A stretch of 64,000 nucleotides of DNA, taken from positions 102,253-166,252 of the forward strand of contig JAJEKB010020399.1 in assembly GCA_022393335.1 (NCBI GenBank), given 5' to 3'. Below, piece by piece: positions 12,353-24,492 of the stretch. The stretch's first letter is position 1. The number at the start of each line of letters is the position of its first letter. Both the position numbers and the translations under genes were made by a program. The notes under the pieces were generated by a model. That model saw only the letters and a program-made list of their open reading frames with translations, made no database searches and was not told where the DNA came from. The DNA is from Macrotrachela quadricornifera. Taxonomy: Eukaryota > Rotifera > Eurotatoria > Philodinida > Philodinidae.

Positions 12353-13244
12353 ATTATAAAAAACTTTCTTTGGAAGCATGCATGCAATAATAGATAGAAT
12401 AACAAATAAAAAATAAAAAAATAAAAAATACTATCCAATTACAGTTAGAAAAAGTAAAGAAAAACAATGCAACCCAAATTATAATAAAAATGGGATACTA
12501 GTTTTCTAGTTTTTTTAATTTTTGATCAATACAAAATCTGTTTAACTTGTGTGTTTTTGGTTTGTTACCATATAAGGCATGATATGTTGCTCCATGATAT
12601 TTCACCGTTCAAATCATGATTTATTTGAACTCATGGCGTTTAACATAATCAGTCGTGTAATGTGTTTGCATGGATATTTATCCGATTCCTAATTCTTGCC
12701 ATATTATTGTACCATTATGACCTTTATCAATACAATAAGTATTGAAAAATAATATCATAATCAATATTGAAGAAGCACATTTAATAATATTGTCATTAAT
12801 AATAAGAGAACACATATAATAATATTTTTCATAATAATAAAAGAATAGATAATATTTAATTACAACAATAAACCAAAATATATTGTATTATTAACAAAAA
12901 ATATATATTTAAAGAATAGATAATATTTATTTATAGCAATAAACCAAAATATATTATATTATTAATAAAAATAAGAAGTCACATATAACAATATTGATCA
13001 TGACAATATTCACCATAAAAATAAGAAATTAAAATTACGCATAAAATATCATTTATCATAAGAGTACTTATTATAACATTAATAGCAATAGATATACGTG
13101 ATCAGTATATTGTAAGCCGATATATATAATAAAATATAGTACATTATAAGAACAAGTAACGCTCGTCTGAAGACTCGCTTAGCTCTTTCTCGTAGTAATC
13201 GCGTTTCTAAACTACCGTCAAGCTATTCATTTATAAAATTAAAA
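12353..13244. other. AT-rich flank with 71-bp tandem duplication
   Basis: No gene. At 12841-12982 a unit starting AAGAATAGATAATATTTA occurs twice with a 71-base offset, and the surroundings are rich in AATAAT words. This may be the decayed body of the retroelement that carried the hammerhead, but nothing in it codes. Confidence 0.45.
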
Positions 13245-13545
13245 AAATCAAAGCCAGATTCAAGTTCCTCGACCTCAACTGCCTTTGACCAAACTTCATA
13301 AAAAACAAATGCTTTTTGTTAAAAATTTGTTGTTTGTTTAAAAAATTGATCTTCAAAAATTTTTATCCAACTGACTTCAGATTTAGATTCCTCGTCCTCG
13401 ATTACCGTTTGTTCAACCCTTTTAAAAAAAGTTTTTCGCAAGAAAAGTGATTCTTTGCGTAAAAAGACGGATCCGAAAAAATTTCGAAACGCTATCGTCA
13501 GATTTGAGTTCCTCGGTCAGGATTACCCTTTGGTTAAGCTTTATA
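13245..13545. repeat. Degenerate tandem repeat, CTCG-rich unit
   Basis: At least three diverged copies of a module reading roughly 'AGATTCAAGTTCCTCG..CTCAACTGCCTTTGACCAA..TTCATAAAAA' start near 13255, 13378 and 13498. The same module occurs in the arms of the palindrome at 16328-16652 and again near 58320-58580. Non-coding dispersed repeat; family unknown. Confidence 0.55.
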
Positions 13546-13667
13546 GAAAATATTAATAGAATGTTTTTGTGACCCTGCGGACACACAAGCAATCAATTTA
13601 TGTTTATCGGACTCTTCTCTACGAGAAAGAGAATATTCTAACAAAAGAGTTGATGTTCCTACCACAA

Positions 13668-14005
13668 CTTAAGGACCTCTATAGAATGGTCAAAGATGTT
13701 TTTCGATAACATATTCCATTCTCGAGAAAACTAAATAATACCTATAACAATAATTAGTGGGATATGTGGCCATCTGAGATTTTCTGTATTTTTGGAGCGA
13801 AATTCTTCAGAAAGATGTTCCAAAAGTGATTCTGTTTTTTCTAACTAGATATGAACGAGCTCTATCGAATGGCAAAAGCCGTTTGCTTATACCATCTTCC
13901 ATTCTCGAGAAATCTGCATAATACCCATAACCATAATTACTAAGGCTTAAGGTTACATCAGATTTTTTGTATTATTTGAGCGAATTGATGCAGAAGGATG
14001 TTTTA
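13668..14005. repeat. Two-copy tandem repeat, about 182 bp
   Basis: The stretch with TATAGAATGG, CCATTCTCGAGAAA, ATAATACC and AGATGTT recurs with an offset of about 182 bases (CCATTCTCGAG at 13717 and 13899). The copies are diverged. It directly abuts the TIR element that starts at 14008. Confidence 0.6.
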
Positions 14006-14007
14006 AT

Positions 14008-14676
14008 ACTGATAAGAGAAGTTCCCAAAGTGATGACGCGAGTTGAAGGCTGATATTATGTATATTTGCTATACTATCTGTTCTGATGTTAACTATGAAA
14101 CATTTATCTGCTGAGGCCTGTTCACTGAGAATCTATAGTCAAAACATTTTCTCACCATATAATAAGGTGTCAGTAATACAAAATTATCTCATCTCTTTTT
14201 TTTAAACATGTACTTCTAAATTTAGTTTTTAACGCTCATCACGAACATCTTGTTATTTTTTCAATTTTACAAAGTCTTCGTGGAGAAAAATGTAAAATAC
14301 TGAAAGAATGTCAAAAATTGCAATAAATGCTTACTTTTCTAAATGAACATGTAGTATGTGATAAAGCTATAGAAAAAGTTTCTGAATTCAATTTTATAGA
14401 AAGAATTTAAAAATCATATTGATAAAAACGAAAAGTAAAATGGTGATGAAGTGAATATTGTTTTTCTATAAGTAAGCATTTTTTGACACTTTCCCAGTAT
14501 TTTGCATTACTGGTTATCTTATCATATGATAAGAAAATGTTTTGACTATAGATTCTCAGTGAACAGGCCTCAGCAGATAAATGTTTCATAGTTGACATCA
14601 GGACACTTAGTGTACCAAATCCACATAACATCAGCCTTCAACTCGGGTCATCACTTGGGGATCTTCTCTTGTCAGT
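14008..14676. mobile_element. TIR element (MITE), about 670 bp
   Basis: Terminal inverted repeats of about 140 bp: the left end begins ACTGATAAGAGAAG and the right end is the reverse complement, ending CTTCTCTTGTCAGT. Both arms share GAGTTGAAGGCTGAT and AACAGGCCTCAGCAG-type words. Diverged pairing continues inward (AAAATACTG, AAATGCTTAC). No transposase; no clear target duplication. Non-autonomous DNA transposon. Confidence 0.75.
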
Positions 14677-15316
14677 GGCAGATTCTTTGTTGATGGAAGT
14701 GGTTTACAAAATTTCAATCTAATATACATATCAATAATATTTTTACAAACATATTCTTTCAAGAAACTGGAACAATAATATAGTTTGACTTTTTATTCTG
14801 ATTGAATCTGAAGATAGATGCATTTTGGAAAAGAAGACTAACATTTATAGACGCTAATATTGTAAACATACACTCATTAATGTTTGTATGTACATGAATC
14901 AATTAAAAGAGCTTCTTAGCAACTTTCATTCTAACTAAGAGTTTCATCTAATTCAGTGTGTGTCGAGACGAGTTCTGGTTATTAATGAACTTCCAATGAC
15001 TGATATTTTTAGAAAAATAAGGTGAATATAAGTGAGTATTTATTGAAAAATGAGAAACACGACAAAAATCTTGAGAAACCAATAGAGATTAATTATAAAA
15101 GAAACAAGAGGTACATACCATTATAAAAAATTCATCCTATCTGAGATATTCGTAATTACTCTTAGAAATTACGTCGTCGTACAAACATTTGCAAAAAAAT
15201 CTCGGAAACTTTCTTGCACGTACATCTTGTATACAAGTGCTCTTCAAATTCCTTTATAATGTGGTAGATAGCTCACCAAAAGTACTATCCAACAGTATAA
15301 TATCATATTCTTTCGG
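14677..15316. other. Gene-free spacer
   Basis: No supported gene, RNA or repeat. Confidence 0.4.
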
Positions 15317-15625
15317 TTGACTTATAAGAATCCTTTCTTAGACAAAATACTTGACCATTTTCAGTGGACAATAGCTCGTATTCGAGAACAGTTAACAGAA
15401 AATATTCCAAGTGTGATTGGTGCTATCAGTATTAAAGACGTTTTTGAACTAGATAAAACCTTTTTCTCTACATCATCTGATGAAGAACGGCTAGAAAGAG
15501 TAAAGAAATCAGTTACAGAAATGGAATCAAACAATTATTATTGGGATAGTGACGACAGTCCTGATTCTCAATTGAAGAAAAGAAATATTCTTGAAAGCAT
15601 AATAGAGTGGTTTGAGGAAAAATGA
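15317..15625 (+). pseudogene. Unrecognised coding remnant
   Basis: A 102-codon frame with normal-looking protein composition (aromatic, acidic C-terminal half ending SIIEWFEEK) but no ATG; it begins at a TTG after a possible splice acceptor (CTTATAAG). No domain was recognised. It could be the last exon of a lost gene. The upstream 600 bases show no partner exon. Confidence 0.25.
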
Positions 15626-15835
15626 CTTTGACCTGATAAACAAGAAAGTATCATTGTTAACCAATAGAAAATAGTTTGAAAAGAATTATTGGAGGAGAAT
15701 GTATTGCAATACTATGCTGGTATTTCATAAGAAAGTTGAATAATCTTGAGATTTTATAATTTTAATTTTAAAGATAATATAGTTGTATGTAGTTTTATAT
15801 GAATAAATTTTATTTTATTAGTTGTTTAATTGTCT

Positions 15836-16130
15836 GAGAGAATGGAAATTTTCGATCTTGTACGATCATATAGAATTAGTACTTACAATTTGAGTAATTT
15901 TAATATAAGTATAAATGGTATTGGATTTGAATTTCATTGGTAACAAATCCATGACAATTACCAACAACTTTCAAATAAAGTATTAAAATCAGTTATTAAC
16001 GTCAACTGGTAATGATGTATAGTTTATATTCATTTTAACTTTTCATCTAGTCTTTTTTTCTAAGATCTAAGATAATGTCTTGATAATATGTTGAAAATGT
16101 TCGTATAAGATCGAAAATTCCCATTCTCTC
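15836..16130. mobile_element. Small TIR element (MITE), 295 bp
   Basis: Ends are inverted repeats of about 30 bp: GAGAGAATGGAAATTTTCGA at the left, its complement CGAAAATTCCCATTCTCTC at the right. The interior is AT-rich and non-coding. Confidence 0.65.
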
Positions 16131-16327
16131 AAAAATAAAATTAACAAAATAAAATTGTGCTGGTGTTTAACTACCAAATTTATTTTTCAAAACATTTTTT
16201 TGAAGCTGATGTATTTTGTTTGTAGAACGTAAGAGGCAAAGTGCAGGTTAGGTGCCGACAGCACCTCTCGGCACCTGAACGTGCTGAGATGTTCATACAT
16301 ATTTGGAACTAGACTGGAAATTAAAGC

Positions 16328-16652
16328 GATAGCTATGAGTGAGAATCATACTATTTCAATTTGATTTTTTTAAATAAAAGCTTTACAAAACTTGGCTAAA
16401 GACTTTCGAAGTCGAGAAATTCGAGTCTCTAATTAGCTTTTCGAAATTGTTGAGTTCAATTTTTTCGTATATAGGAGGTCTATTTCAAGAAAGAAGCTGA
16501 ACATTATGATACGTGGTTAAATTGCAGGAAATTGGCTTACTTCACCGAAAGACTAATTAGAGATCCGAATTCCTCGACTCCAAAAACCATTAGTCAAGCT
16601 TTATAAAAAAAAAAATCAAATTGAAATAGTACGATTCTCACTCATAGCTATC
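16328..16652. repeat. Palindrome with CTCG-repeat arms
   Basis: Left end GATAGCTATGAGTGAGAATC and its mirror at 16652 bound arms of about 110 bp that also contain AAGTCGAGAAATTCGAGTC and its partner. The arms belong to the same dispersed module as 13245-13545. Probable foldback copy. Confidence 0.7.
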
Positions 16653-17051
16653 ATCTTACTTTTCAGTCTAATGTCAAATTCGAAAAGTAACACTATTCTC
16701 TTTAAAACATTAGCTTTGGTTCGAACGCGTTGAGAAAGTTATGTCCAGCTCATCCTGGACGCCGCCACAACATTTATTAATTAATATTTATTTTTCTTTT
16801 TAATTTATTCTTATTTTTTAGAATAATTCAATCCAATGTAATATTCTCACTGTAAAATAGAGCTTTGACACGAGATTTGGCGATTTTTATTATTATTCTC
16901 GCTTGAATTATTTTTTATATTGTGAGTTACATTTAACATAAAAAAAGCGAAAATTATATGAATATTGAAACTATGAATTCCATTCTTTTTCTATATTATG
17001 AGGAGAAAAATTTGACGAATGTTTTTTTTTATAATAAAAGCAAAAATAAGT
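16653..17051. other. 3' flank of vWA relic
   Basis: AT-rich, no gene seen. Confidence 0.4.
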
Positions 17052-20000
17052 TTATAAATTTTTCTGAATATCTTTGAGTAGACTTTCAAGTTTTTTGCTA
17101 TCTTTACCAAGAAGATCGATCAGACGTTTACGTGCTTTTTGTACAATACCATACCATATTGATGAAAACGCAGCAAATCGTGTTTCAAGTACGACAATGA
17201 CAATGGCCGAGACAAGCACTTCACTATTTGTCAACTGTTGAAAGTCACTCAGCGATTTACCAGTCAAATTTTCAATGCTTTTTGAATCCAAATCCCAGGA
17301 GCCATCAAATTTTTGTTTGTTGATCAAATGACGAACAATATCTTGATTGTCTGTCGGCCATACATCTTCCTTTGCTTTTTGATTGATGACACTCGACGAT
17401 TCCCGAAAGTCTTTTGATTCATCTGTATCATCATCATGGCTAGACGATTATGCTTTCAAGCAGACAATCGTCCGATTATGCTTTTTGAACCTTTTAGATT
17501 GCGAAGCTACGCTGCAAGATGTGATTGATGAAGCAATCGCCGTCATCATTTGGGGCATTGCCGCACAGCAGTGCGTCGAACTTGCAGTTGTAGCGAAAGA
17601 CTGTGCAAAATGTACTCCTAAATGTTGATCATCTGCGGATATTTGAATAGGCACCTCACGCAAAACCATATCAGCATTGCTAGCATTCAATCGTTTCTCA
17701 ACACCGACAAAAGCTGTATGAGGGCTGAGAATATTATATTTGAGTGACAAATCAATAATGCGTTTCTGTATAGTTTCTTTCGTTGTTGCATTTTCATCTT
17801 TTGATACAACTGGTTGTTGAAATCGAGTTTGTAGTGAGCCCTTATTGCTTTTATTGGTTGACGGTGACAATTTTGAATGTTGTAGTTCAAGAATAAGTGC
17901 TTTAGCAGCCAGTCGAGCGATTGTCGCATTGTTACTCATACTGGGTACTTGAGTGATATTTGCTTCACCTAATCGATGTTGTTCTGTCTTTAATTCGACA
18001 CTAGAATTATGGTTGAATTCATAAGACTTATCTTCAATGAGAGCATAGACGATAAGTCGATCGTTAACATAAACAGGTGGTGTGTTTGTTGGCACACTGA
18101 TTAATGCTGTCGTGCCTAAATTCCACTTGAGTTGCACATTTGTAATACAAGGCTGTAAGGCCTTTTGTAATTGTTCACCGACATGTACATCGGCACTAGT
18201 ATTTGGTGGAATGAAAACAAAACGTCCATTTGTCGCTCGAGCTAAGCCTTTCACAAGCGAACGACTAGGAGAATGACCCAAACCAAAAGAGAAAATGCGA
18301 GAAGACGTAGCCATTGAACGACAAAGATCGAGGACTTGATCGACATTGGAAATTTCACCATCGGTAAGTAGAAAAATTTGACGTGCACGACCATCAGCTG
18401 GAGGATTTTCTTCAAGCCATTGAAGAGGACTCAACTGGAAGAGGACAATCATTGTGATAAATAAATAAATAAAAATTGAAAAAAGAAAGTATACTTACCA
18501 GTTCAGTACCACCCAAATCGGCCTTCATTCTGTTAATTAATCCTTCAGCTTTTTCAGCATTCTTCTCATCATAGATATTAGTAATGTCGTTAAACAAAGT
18601 CTGATGAGTAGAGCCGAATCGAACAATATTGAATTGACAATTGACTGGAAGACTTTTGAGAAAGAGTAATATGGCTTGACGAGCCAGACCAATTTTTCCT
18701 TCATCTTCCATTGATCCACTGCAATCAACAATAAAAATAAATTCATTCATAGTTTCAACATTATTCACAGCTTTTTGACAATCTTCTTCACTCGGTGTAA
18801 ATGAAGCCATTACTGCACCAGATTCAATAGCAACAATCGTGTTCAATCGACTCTTACTTAGCTCGATATCAACAAGAATATCACGATCCAAATGAGTATT
18901 CTCTTGAGCAAACGTAATCACATAAGTATCTTGATTGCCAAGATTGACATGAATTGGATGAGATACTGAACTAACACGAGTGATTCCTACTTTTTCAATC
19001 TGCCATTGAAATCCAATAGTGTATGGACTTTTTTGAACATATTTGGAGGTAGTACCAGCTGGAGAGCTGATATCACCCTGATCAGGATTGTAGCGAGGTG
19101 CAATAGTTATTGGAACAACAAACCGAATTTTAGTACCGTTTTCAACCAGATCCAATTCAGAGACATACGAAATAGTAATTTCACGTTCTTTGCCAGGTGG
19201 AAGAGCACCAACATTGATAATGAAATTATCTTGCGATTTTTCATCTTGTTCATGTAAATAAGCTCAATCCCAGTCAAACGTGAGAGACAGAGAAACGCGT
19301 GTACCTGCAAAAAATTTCTTAAAACCTGCACCGACATGCAAAATATTTTTTAATCACCATAGGCCACGCATTATCATGCAAGTTATATGAAATATTTTTA
19401 CTTTTTGCATGTAAATACAAAACATAAATACATGCGTGGAGTTGCGTTTTGTATGTACATGCACAGAAGCACAAATTTTGAAATTTTTTAATAAAATATG
19501 CGAGATTGTGCATGAAATCCACTCATGCAGATACTCGCATGCGCTTCGCTCGCATGTTCATATAAAACATATGTCTTGCATGAAAATGCTAAAACATTAT
19601 CTGCGTGTACTTGCAAAATAGAGAAACATTCTTTAAATTCTTTATGTTAACGCAAAAGAAGTGTATTTATGAAAGCTAATACTGAATCGATGCTGCGTTG
19701 ACATGCGAAGTTTTCTGACTTTATACTCTACATGCCCCTTCTTGCAAGAATTTGGTTTTTTTAACGAAGCATATCTATCTATTTTCCATAAAAGTTGGCA
19801 CGATTTTCTTATTGCTATATTTTGTTTACTTAAAAAACTTTTTTAATCTTTAAAATTCTTTATTACTGTTAGAGTGAAGTGTGAAAGAAATAATATTAGG
19901 CTTTTTTGATTGATTAATTATAATGGTTAAACTCATTTTTCTAAATTTGAAATCAATTGATTTCAAATTTAAAAAATCAAAAAAATTAAAAATATTTATT

Positions 20001-20860
20001 TCAGGTGTTTTATCCGTGAATTGATGTTTTGAACAACAGAGACTAAAAATTTGATGAGATACTTTTTATTTTTCGGATATTTTTGGTTAAATTAATTTCT
20101 TTCTGATTAAACTGATTTTTTTGATTTACGATTAATTCTAATCATAAAAAATCTATTTTTTCCTCTTAGCTAGATTTTATGCACATGTATATATATAGTA
20201 GTTATCGGATGATCATTATAAACTCAATTTTGATTATATCTCCTAATGTAAGTAAATGGTCGAATGGTACAACAGCTCGTCTTATAAAATAAAGTAGGTA
20301 TGTTCGAATCTTATCTCTGGAAAAAAACTTATGCGTGTTCATGCATGTTCATAACATGTACTTCATTTTTGGATCATTATAATATTGTCATGCGTGACCT
20401 CGCAAGGGAAAATAGAAAGCGTGTACATGCACAAATTTCCATGCATGCACTCGCGAATATAGTAAACTGTGTGACGCGTCTACACGCATGCTATATCATA
20501 ATGATGCATGCGTGTACACGTAACGATAATACTGCATTTACATGCGTTTTTCAGACTTTTATGTCTGACTGGGATGACCTTGTTCGAGTGCTTCAGTATA
20601 TTCTTCTCTTTCAATTGAGCAATAATTTCACGATCATCGATACATGCCACAAATGCATATATAGCTGCTTGTTCTTCAATAGGAAAATAGTAGACTGCTT
20701 CGATTGAAGTTTTTTCATCGTTTCGAAATATTTGCGTAATCTTTACATCGGCAGCAAATGATCGAATAGTACCTTCAATATTCACTCTTTTCAGAGGCAC
20801 GTACTATTGGTCTTCCAAATGTTTAATAGCTACTTGTGAGTCTTGTTTGATTCGAAGCAT
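17052..20860 (-). pseudogene. VIT / von Willebrand A domain protein, disrupted
   Basis: Starts at an ATG at 20860 (MLRIKQDSQVAIKH). The N-terminal VIT domain (VPLKRVNIEGTIRSF..VYYFPIEEQAAIYAF) is cut after EYTEALEQGH by a 1.3 kb transposon (19269-20573) and resumes as AYLHEQDEKSQDNF. Then comes a vWA domain with the metal-site motif FIVDCSGSM and FLLTDGEISN, and a C-terminal region (QKFDGSWDL) typical of VWA5/ITIH-like proteins. A 64-bp intron (18435-18498) splices GGTEL|LSPLQW. Damage: TAG at 20804-20806; a frameshifting deletion near 20600 in the KEK..EYTEAL stretch; the transposon, whose right-hand junction also makes a TGA; and an in-frame TAA at 17448-17450. The last could be avoided by removing a 51-bp GT..AG segment (17440-17490) with a weak donor. 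A working copy would be a cytosolic or secreted adhesion-type protein. Confidence 0.85.
19269..20573. mobile_element. 1.3 kb non-autonomous DNA transposon inside the vWA gene
   Basis: Boundaries come from the interrupted gene: coding sequence stops exactly where the TIRs begin. Both ends start CCCAGTCA (plus left CCCAGTCAAACGTGAGAGAC; minus right CCCAGTCAGACATAAAAGTC). An AT dinucleotide flanks each side and may be the target duplication. The interior has no transposase but has many copies, in both orientations, of words like GCGTGTACATGCA and CATGCATG, concentrated toward each end. Such subterminal repeats often bind transposase in other families. Family not assigned. Confidence 0.8.
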
Positions 20861-21276
20861 GTTTAAAAAAATGTGTGCTTTGTACGTTTACCAATTCTCT
20901 TTATATATCGTATATTTTTCTTCCACCTATGAAACAGACATACGTCAAGAATATGATTGAGTAAATATATATTGCGTATGAGGAAATAAAACGTGAAGAA
21001 CGAAAAGAAATTACAGAAATAAGCAAGAAAAGATTCAAGCGAGCATGAATGCTGAGTTATTGAGAGAAAGAGAGAGTCTGATGTGATAAAGTTTGATAAT
21101 TGCACAACATCAAGAAGGTCATGACGAACACACATGCACCATTTCTTATGTATATTCTAATGATTCTCTATCAAACGTATCAGTCATCAATGCTCTTTCT
21201 ATCTATATGTAAGAAAGTAATCCTATAGTTGGAAGGAAAAAAATCAGCAGTATTGTGTTACAATGCATGGTGTTTC
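20861..21276. other. Gene-free spacer
   Basis: Upstream of the vWA relic; no supported feature. Confidence 0.4.
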
Positions 21277-21525
21277 TTAACATTCCATAATATCACGAAG
21301 ACACTGTCGACATAAATCAGATTCACCTTCTGTAATTATTCGTACCTATTCTATTTCAATTACTTCTTCATGTTTTGCACTATAAGTAGCATTGTTCACA
21401 TAACATGTTTCAGGATGATCATATTTACGAATATAACCTGTGCAACATTGACCTTTGTCATGACTTCCGGCATTTGCAGTAACGAAGAGTAAAATAACAA
21501 CAATCAGGTTAAAATAAATATGCAT
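21277..21525 (-). pseudogene. Small secreted Cys-rich protein with internal TAG
   Basis: ATG at 21525 gives a clear signal peptide (MHIYFNLIVVILLFVTANA), then GSHDKGQCCTGYIRKYDHPE and TCYVNNATYSAKHEE. A TAG at 21346-21348 (codon 60) interrupts the frame; beyond it the same frame continues for 22 codons (VRIITEGESDLCRQCLRDIM, then EC) to a TAA at 21277. The continuation keeps the Cys-rich character (C..C then a final C), so the whole 82-codon unit looks like one gene in which a Gln codon has become TAG. No family was recognised. The six cysteines would suit a secreted, disulfide-bonded peptide. It could still be expressed as a 59-residue form. Confidence 0.55.
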
Positions 21526-22440
21526 TTTTTGTTAGTTTGTGAATGAAATTGTTCTCACTTAATCCTTTGTTTTTTACAATATCGTCTTTTGTAAATATTG
21601 TGAATATATACATCAGGATTTATTTCATGGAAGAAGAGCGAGAGATTTATAAAAACAAGCAAACATACATTTAGATGAAGAAAACCATTTGAAGATTTCT
21701 CCTTTAAAATCATGTTTTTTTCACTTTACACAATACACAACTGTATGATTTTACGATCATAATCATCTTTTAATTTGCCGGTGATAAAATTTCACTCGTA
21801 AAATAATTTAGCCATTATGAAACTGTCTCAGAATATATACAATTGACAAATATTTTCATAATGCAATGTGTACATGTCACTAAAACTCATATATAAAGTT
21901 GGAATTGTCGAAATTAGTGGTATATAGGAGCCGATAGTGTGGTATATGCTCTATCAAACCCTACAGTTTTCATTTTCTGGGAATGAGATTTGGGTTCGAA
22001 ACGAAGTCTACAAAAGAAAATATTTACTTTTTTGGCGAATATTTGTATGAGACCTCTACTATAATATACAAAAACTACTTCCGATTTTGATAAAATTTTC
22101 AGCATTTATAAAGCTTTTAATTCTAAGCATTTTTGCTAAAAAAATATTTTCGAAAGGTTTTTATTTTGACAAAGATATACTCGAAATACTGGAAGCAATA
22201 AAAAATCAAAATAATTTTTTTCGATGAAAAATTGCTGGTAAACAGATTCTTTATAGTTTCCCCATCGAAACATGGTCAAAAATAAAATCCAAAATCATAT
22301 TCAAATTCTTTGTGATATGACGCATCAGACCACACTAACATGATTTTAGTTTTAATCTTGTTTTTTTTTTAACTTTGTGTTAAAAAAAAGGCATTTTTTA
22401 TTGTAAATTTTTATAATTATACAATTAAATTATATTTATA
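21526..22440. other. Gene-free spacer
   Basis: AT-rich; no supported gene. The 63-codon minus frame at 21914-22105 has no features. Confidence 0.4.
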
Positions 22441-24492
22441 AAGTTTTTGTAGATTTTGTTCGAAATCATTTTATCTTATAAAGCTGATTATGCTCAAGAA
22501 ATCAGTGAAGATATTAGTGAAGGAACGTTGGATATTAAGTTCACACCAAATTTTTCATGGATAAGATCTAATTTTAGTAGTGAATTTCCATATACAGAAA
22601 ACAGTCAACTAATTGATTTTTTGACAAAACTCTTATGACTTTTATAATGGAACCAACAAATTTATATTATGATCAAAATTCAAGTGATGGTTACAAAAAC
22701 AATCATATAACTGAATGATATGACTCAATAGTATCGAAACTTTATGTTATGATAGCAAATATTTTATTGATGTGACATATTACGAAGCATAAAATTCGTG
22801 ATTATTCGCCAACAAATTATCTATTGTATCCCTATAAGAATATATGTATTAATGAATTTTTGATGTTATTTAAAAGGTAAATTATATTTCATCAAAACGC
22901 AGCAAATTTGGCATCAAACTTTTTGTATTATGTGATTGTAAAACAGGATATATTTTATAATTTATAATTTATACAGGAAAATCTACAAAAATAAATATGA
23001 TGGTAAAGGTCACGTTATTTATATGGACCATTTTTATACAAGTCCAATTTTATTTGAATATCTTTATAACAAAAAAATTGGAGCTTGTTGGTACAGTAAA
23101 ATCACTTCGTATTGGTCTTCCAAAATTTGGTAATCAAAAATCTGGCCAAATGTCTTATTATAATACCAAGAAAATTGTTGTATATGAAATGGACAGACAA
23201 TCCTAGTGAATGTACTCATCAAGAGAGTACTCAAAAAGTACTCATGCTAGAAAATGCCGCGAGAAATCGTGAGTACTACCCTTAGAATATTGAGTTTCTC
23301 ATGCGTACTTGTATATAATTTTCGAATACTCTGCCGGTTTCTGTAAAATACTCATAGACTTATGTTCTTTTCAGTACTATTGTACTACATTCATTTTATT
23401 CAAATACAAAATTAATAACAAAAAATACAAGACTATCTATTGAGCATTTGATAGAATGATCAATACAAGAACTACACATATCATTTTATTTACATCATTT
23501 TTTAGCACAAATACAAAAGCTAAAAAAGAATACATTAATCATAGATTAAAAACAGTAAAATGAACTTAAGATAAATACATGATATTTTAGGCAGTGAAAT
23601 TGAAAAGTACGATTATAAATGAACATCCAGTATGAATTAATACAAAAAAATACATATTTAAAAACATATCTATCTATAACAGTGCATAATTTATGAAAAA
23701 CAGTAGTAAATTAAAAAATGATGCATCTGTAGTATTATTCGTATGTTTTTATAATTTAAAACTGCTAATGGTTTTTAACAAAAGCCGCTAATTGCCTTTG
23801 ATTCTATCACATTTTACCAGTAATCTGAAAAACTGTATTTTAATAACGAACTTTTTGTCTAAATTTGAAAAATGAGACTATAATCAATTTTTATTAATAT
23901 GTTTAAATGAATACTGTACCTTACTCGTCAAGTTAACAGTTTAAAATGAAATATCATTTTCTTTTTTTCTAAAAAATCACCATCCAATGATATCTCATAA
24001 ACCAAGTAACAGATGAATTAGATAAATAGTTCATTAAAAGAATTTTTCTTTATATTTCATTTAAAATTGTATCATTTTTCTTTATTACATAATTATTATT
24101 TATGATTTTATATTAAAGTGCATAGATGTTTAGCTAAATATTCTAGGAAAAACTCGTATGAGTACTACATTGAGTACTCATGTCGTTGTCTACAGACAAT
24201 CTATCAAGAAAAACCAATACGAGTACGTTCATACACATGAAATTGTTTCAGTACTCGTGCGAGTAATATAAGTACTCATGCTGGCAAGTCGTACTCTCTT
24301 GATGAGTACATTCACTTGGGAAACGAGATATTCATATATTGTCTTTAATACATCAACTAAATATGATAACTCTGGTAAAAATGAATTCAAAATGTAGTGT
24401 GTTCAGCACATAATATTGCTGAAGAAACAAGATATAAGTGTACTGAACGTAATGTATGTTTCAAAAATTTTCATACTTCGAAAAATTATTAA
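22441..24492 (+). pseudogene. piggyBac transposase, decayed and split
   Basis: Piecewise similarity to piggyBac transposases across all three plus frames: FTPNFSWIRSNFSSEFPYTE at 22530-22590, fragments reading KNICINEFLMLFK and then CDCKTGYIL-like near 22840-22970, YMDHFYTSPILFEYL with the catalytic-type Asp (23020-23060), GTVKSLRIGLPKFGNQKSGQ (23088-23150), KWTDN up to 23201, then after a nested element KRDIHILSLIHQ (24321-24360) and the end of the Cys/His C-terminal finger (TRYKCTE..VCFKNFHT). Many frameshifts and stops separate the pieces. The catalytic domain is beyond use. The DDE transposase family assignment rests on recalled piggyBac motifs. Confidence 0.8.
23202..24320. mobile_element. 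1.1 kb TIR element nested in the piggyBac relic
   Basis: Left end CCTAGTGAATGTACTCATCA; right end reads, on the minus strand, CCCAAGTGAATGTACTCATC. TIRs continue with AAGAGAGTAC and several GAGTACT/AGTACTCAT words. The interrupted piggyBac frame reads KWTDN on the left and KRDIHI on the right, which fixes both boundaries. The interior is AT-rich and without a transposase. No obvious target duplication. Confidence 0.8.

Noticed and set aside
12353..13150. CRISPR-like or satellite array near the hammerhead
   Set aside because: Only one 71-bp duplication is seen; the rest is AT-rich simple sequence without regular repeats and spacers.
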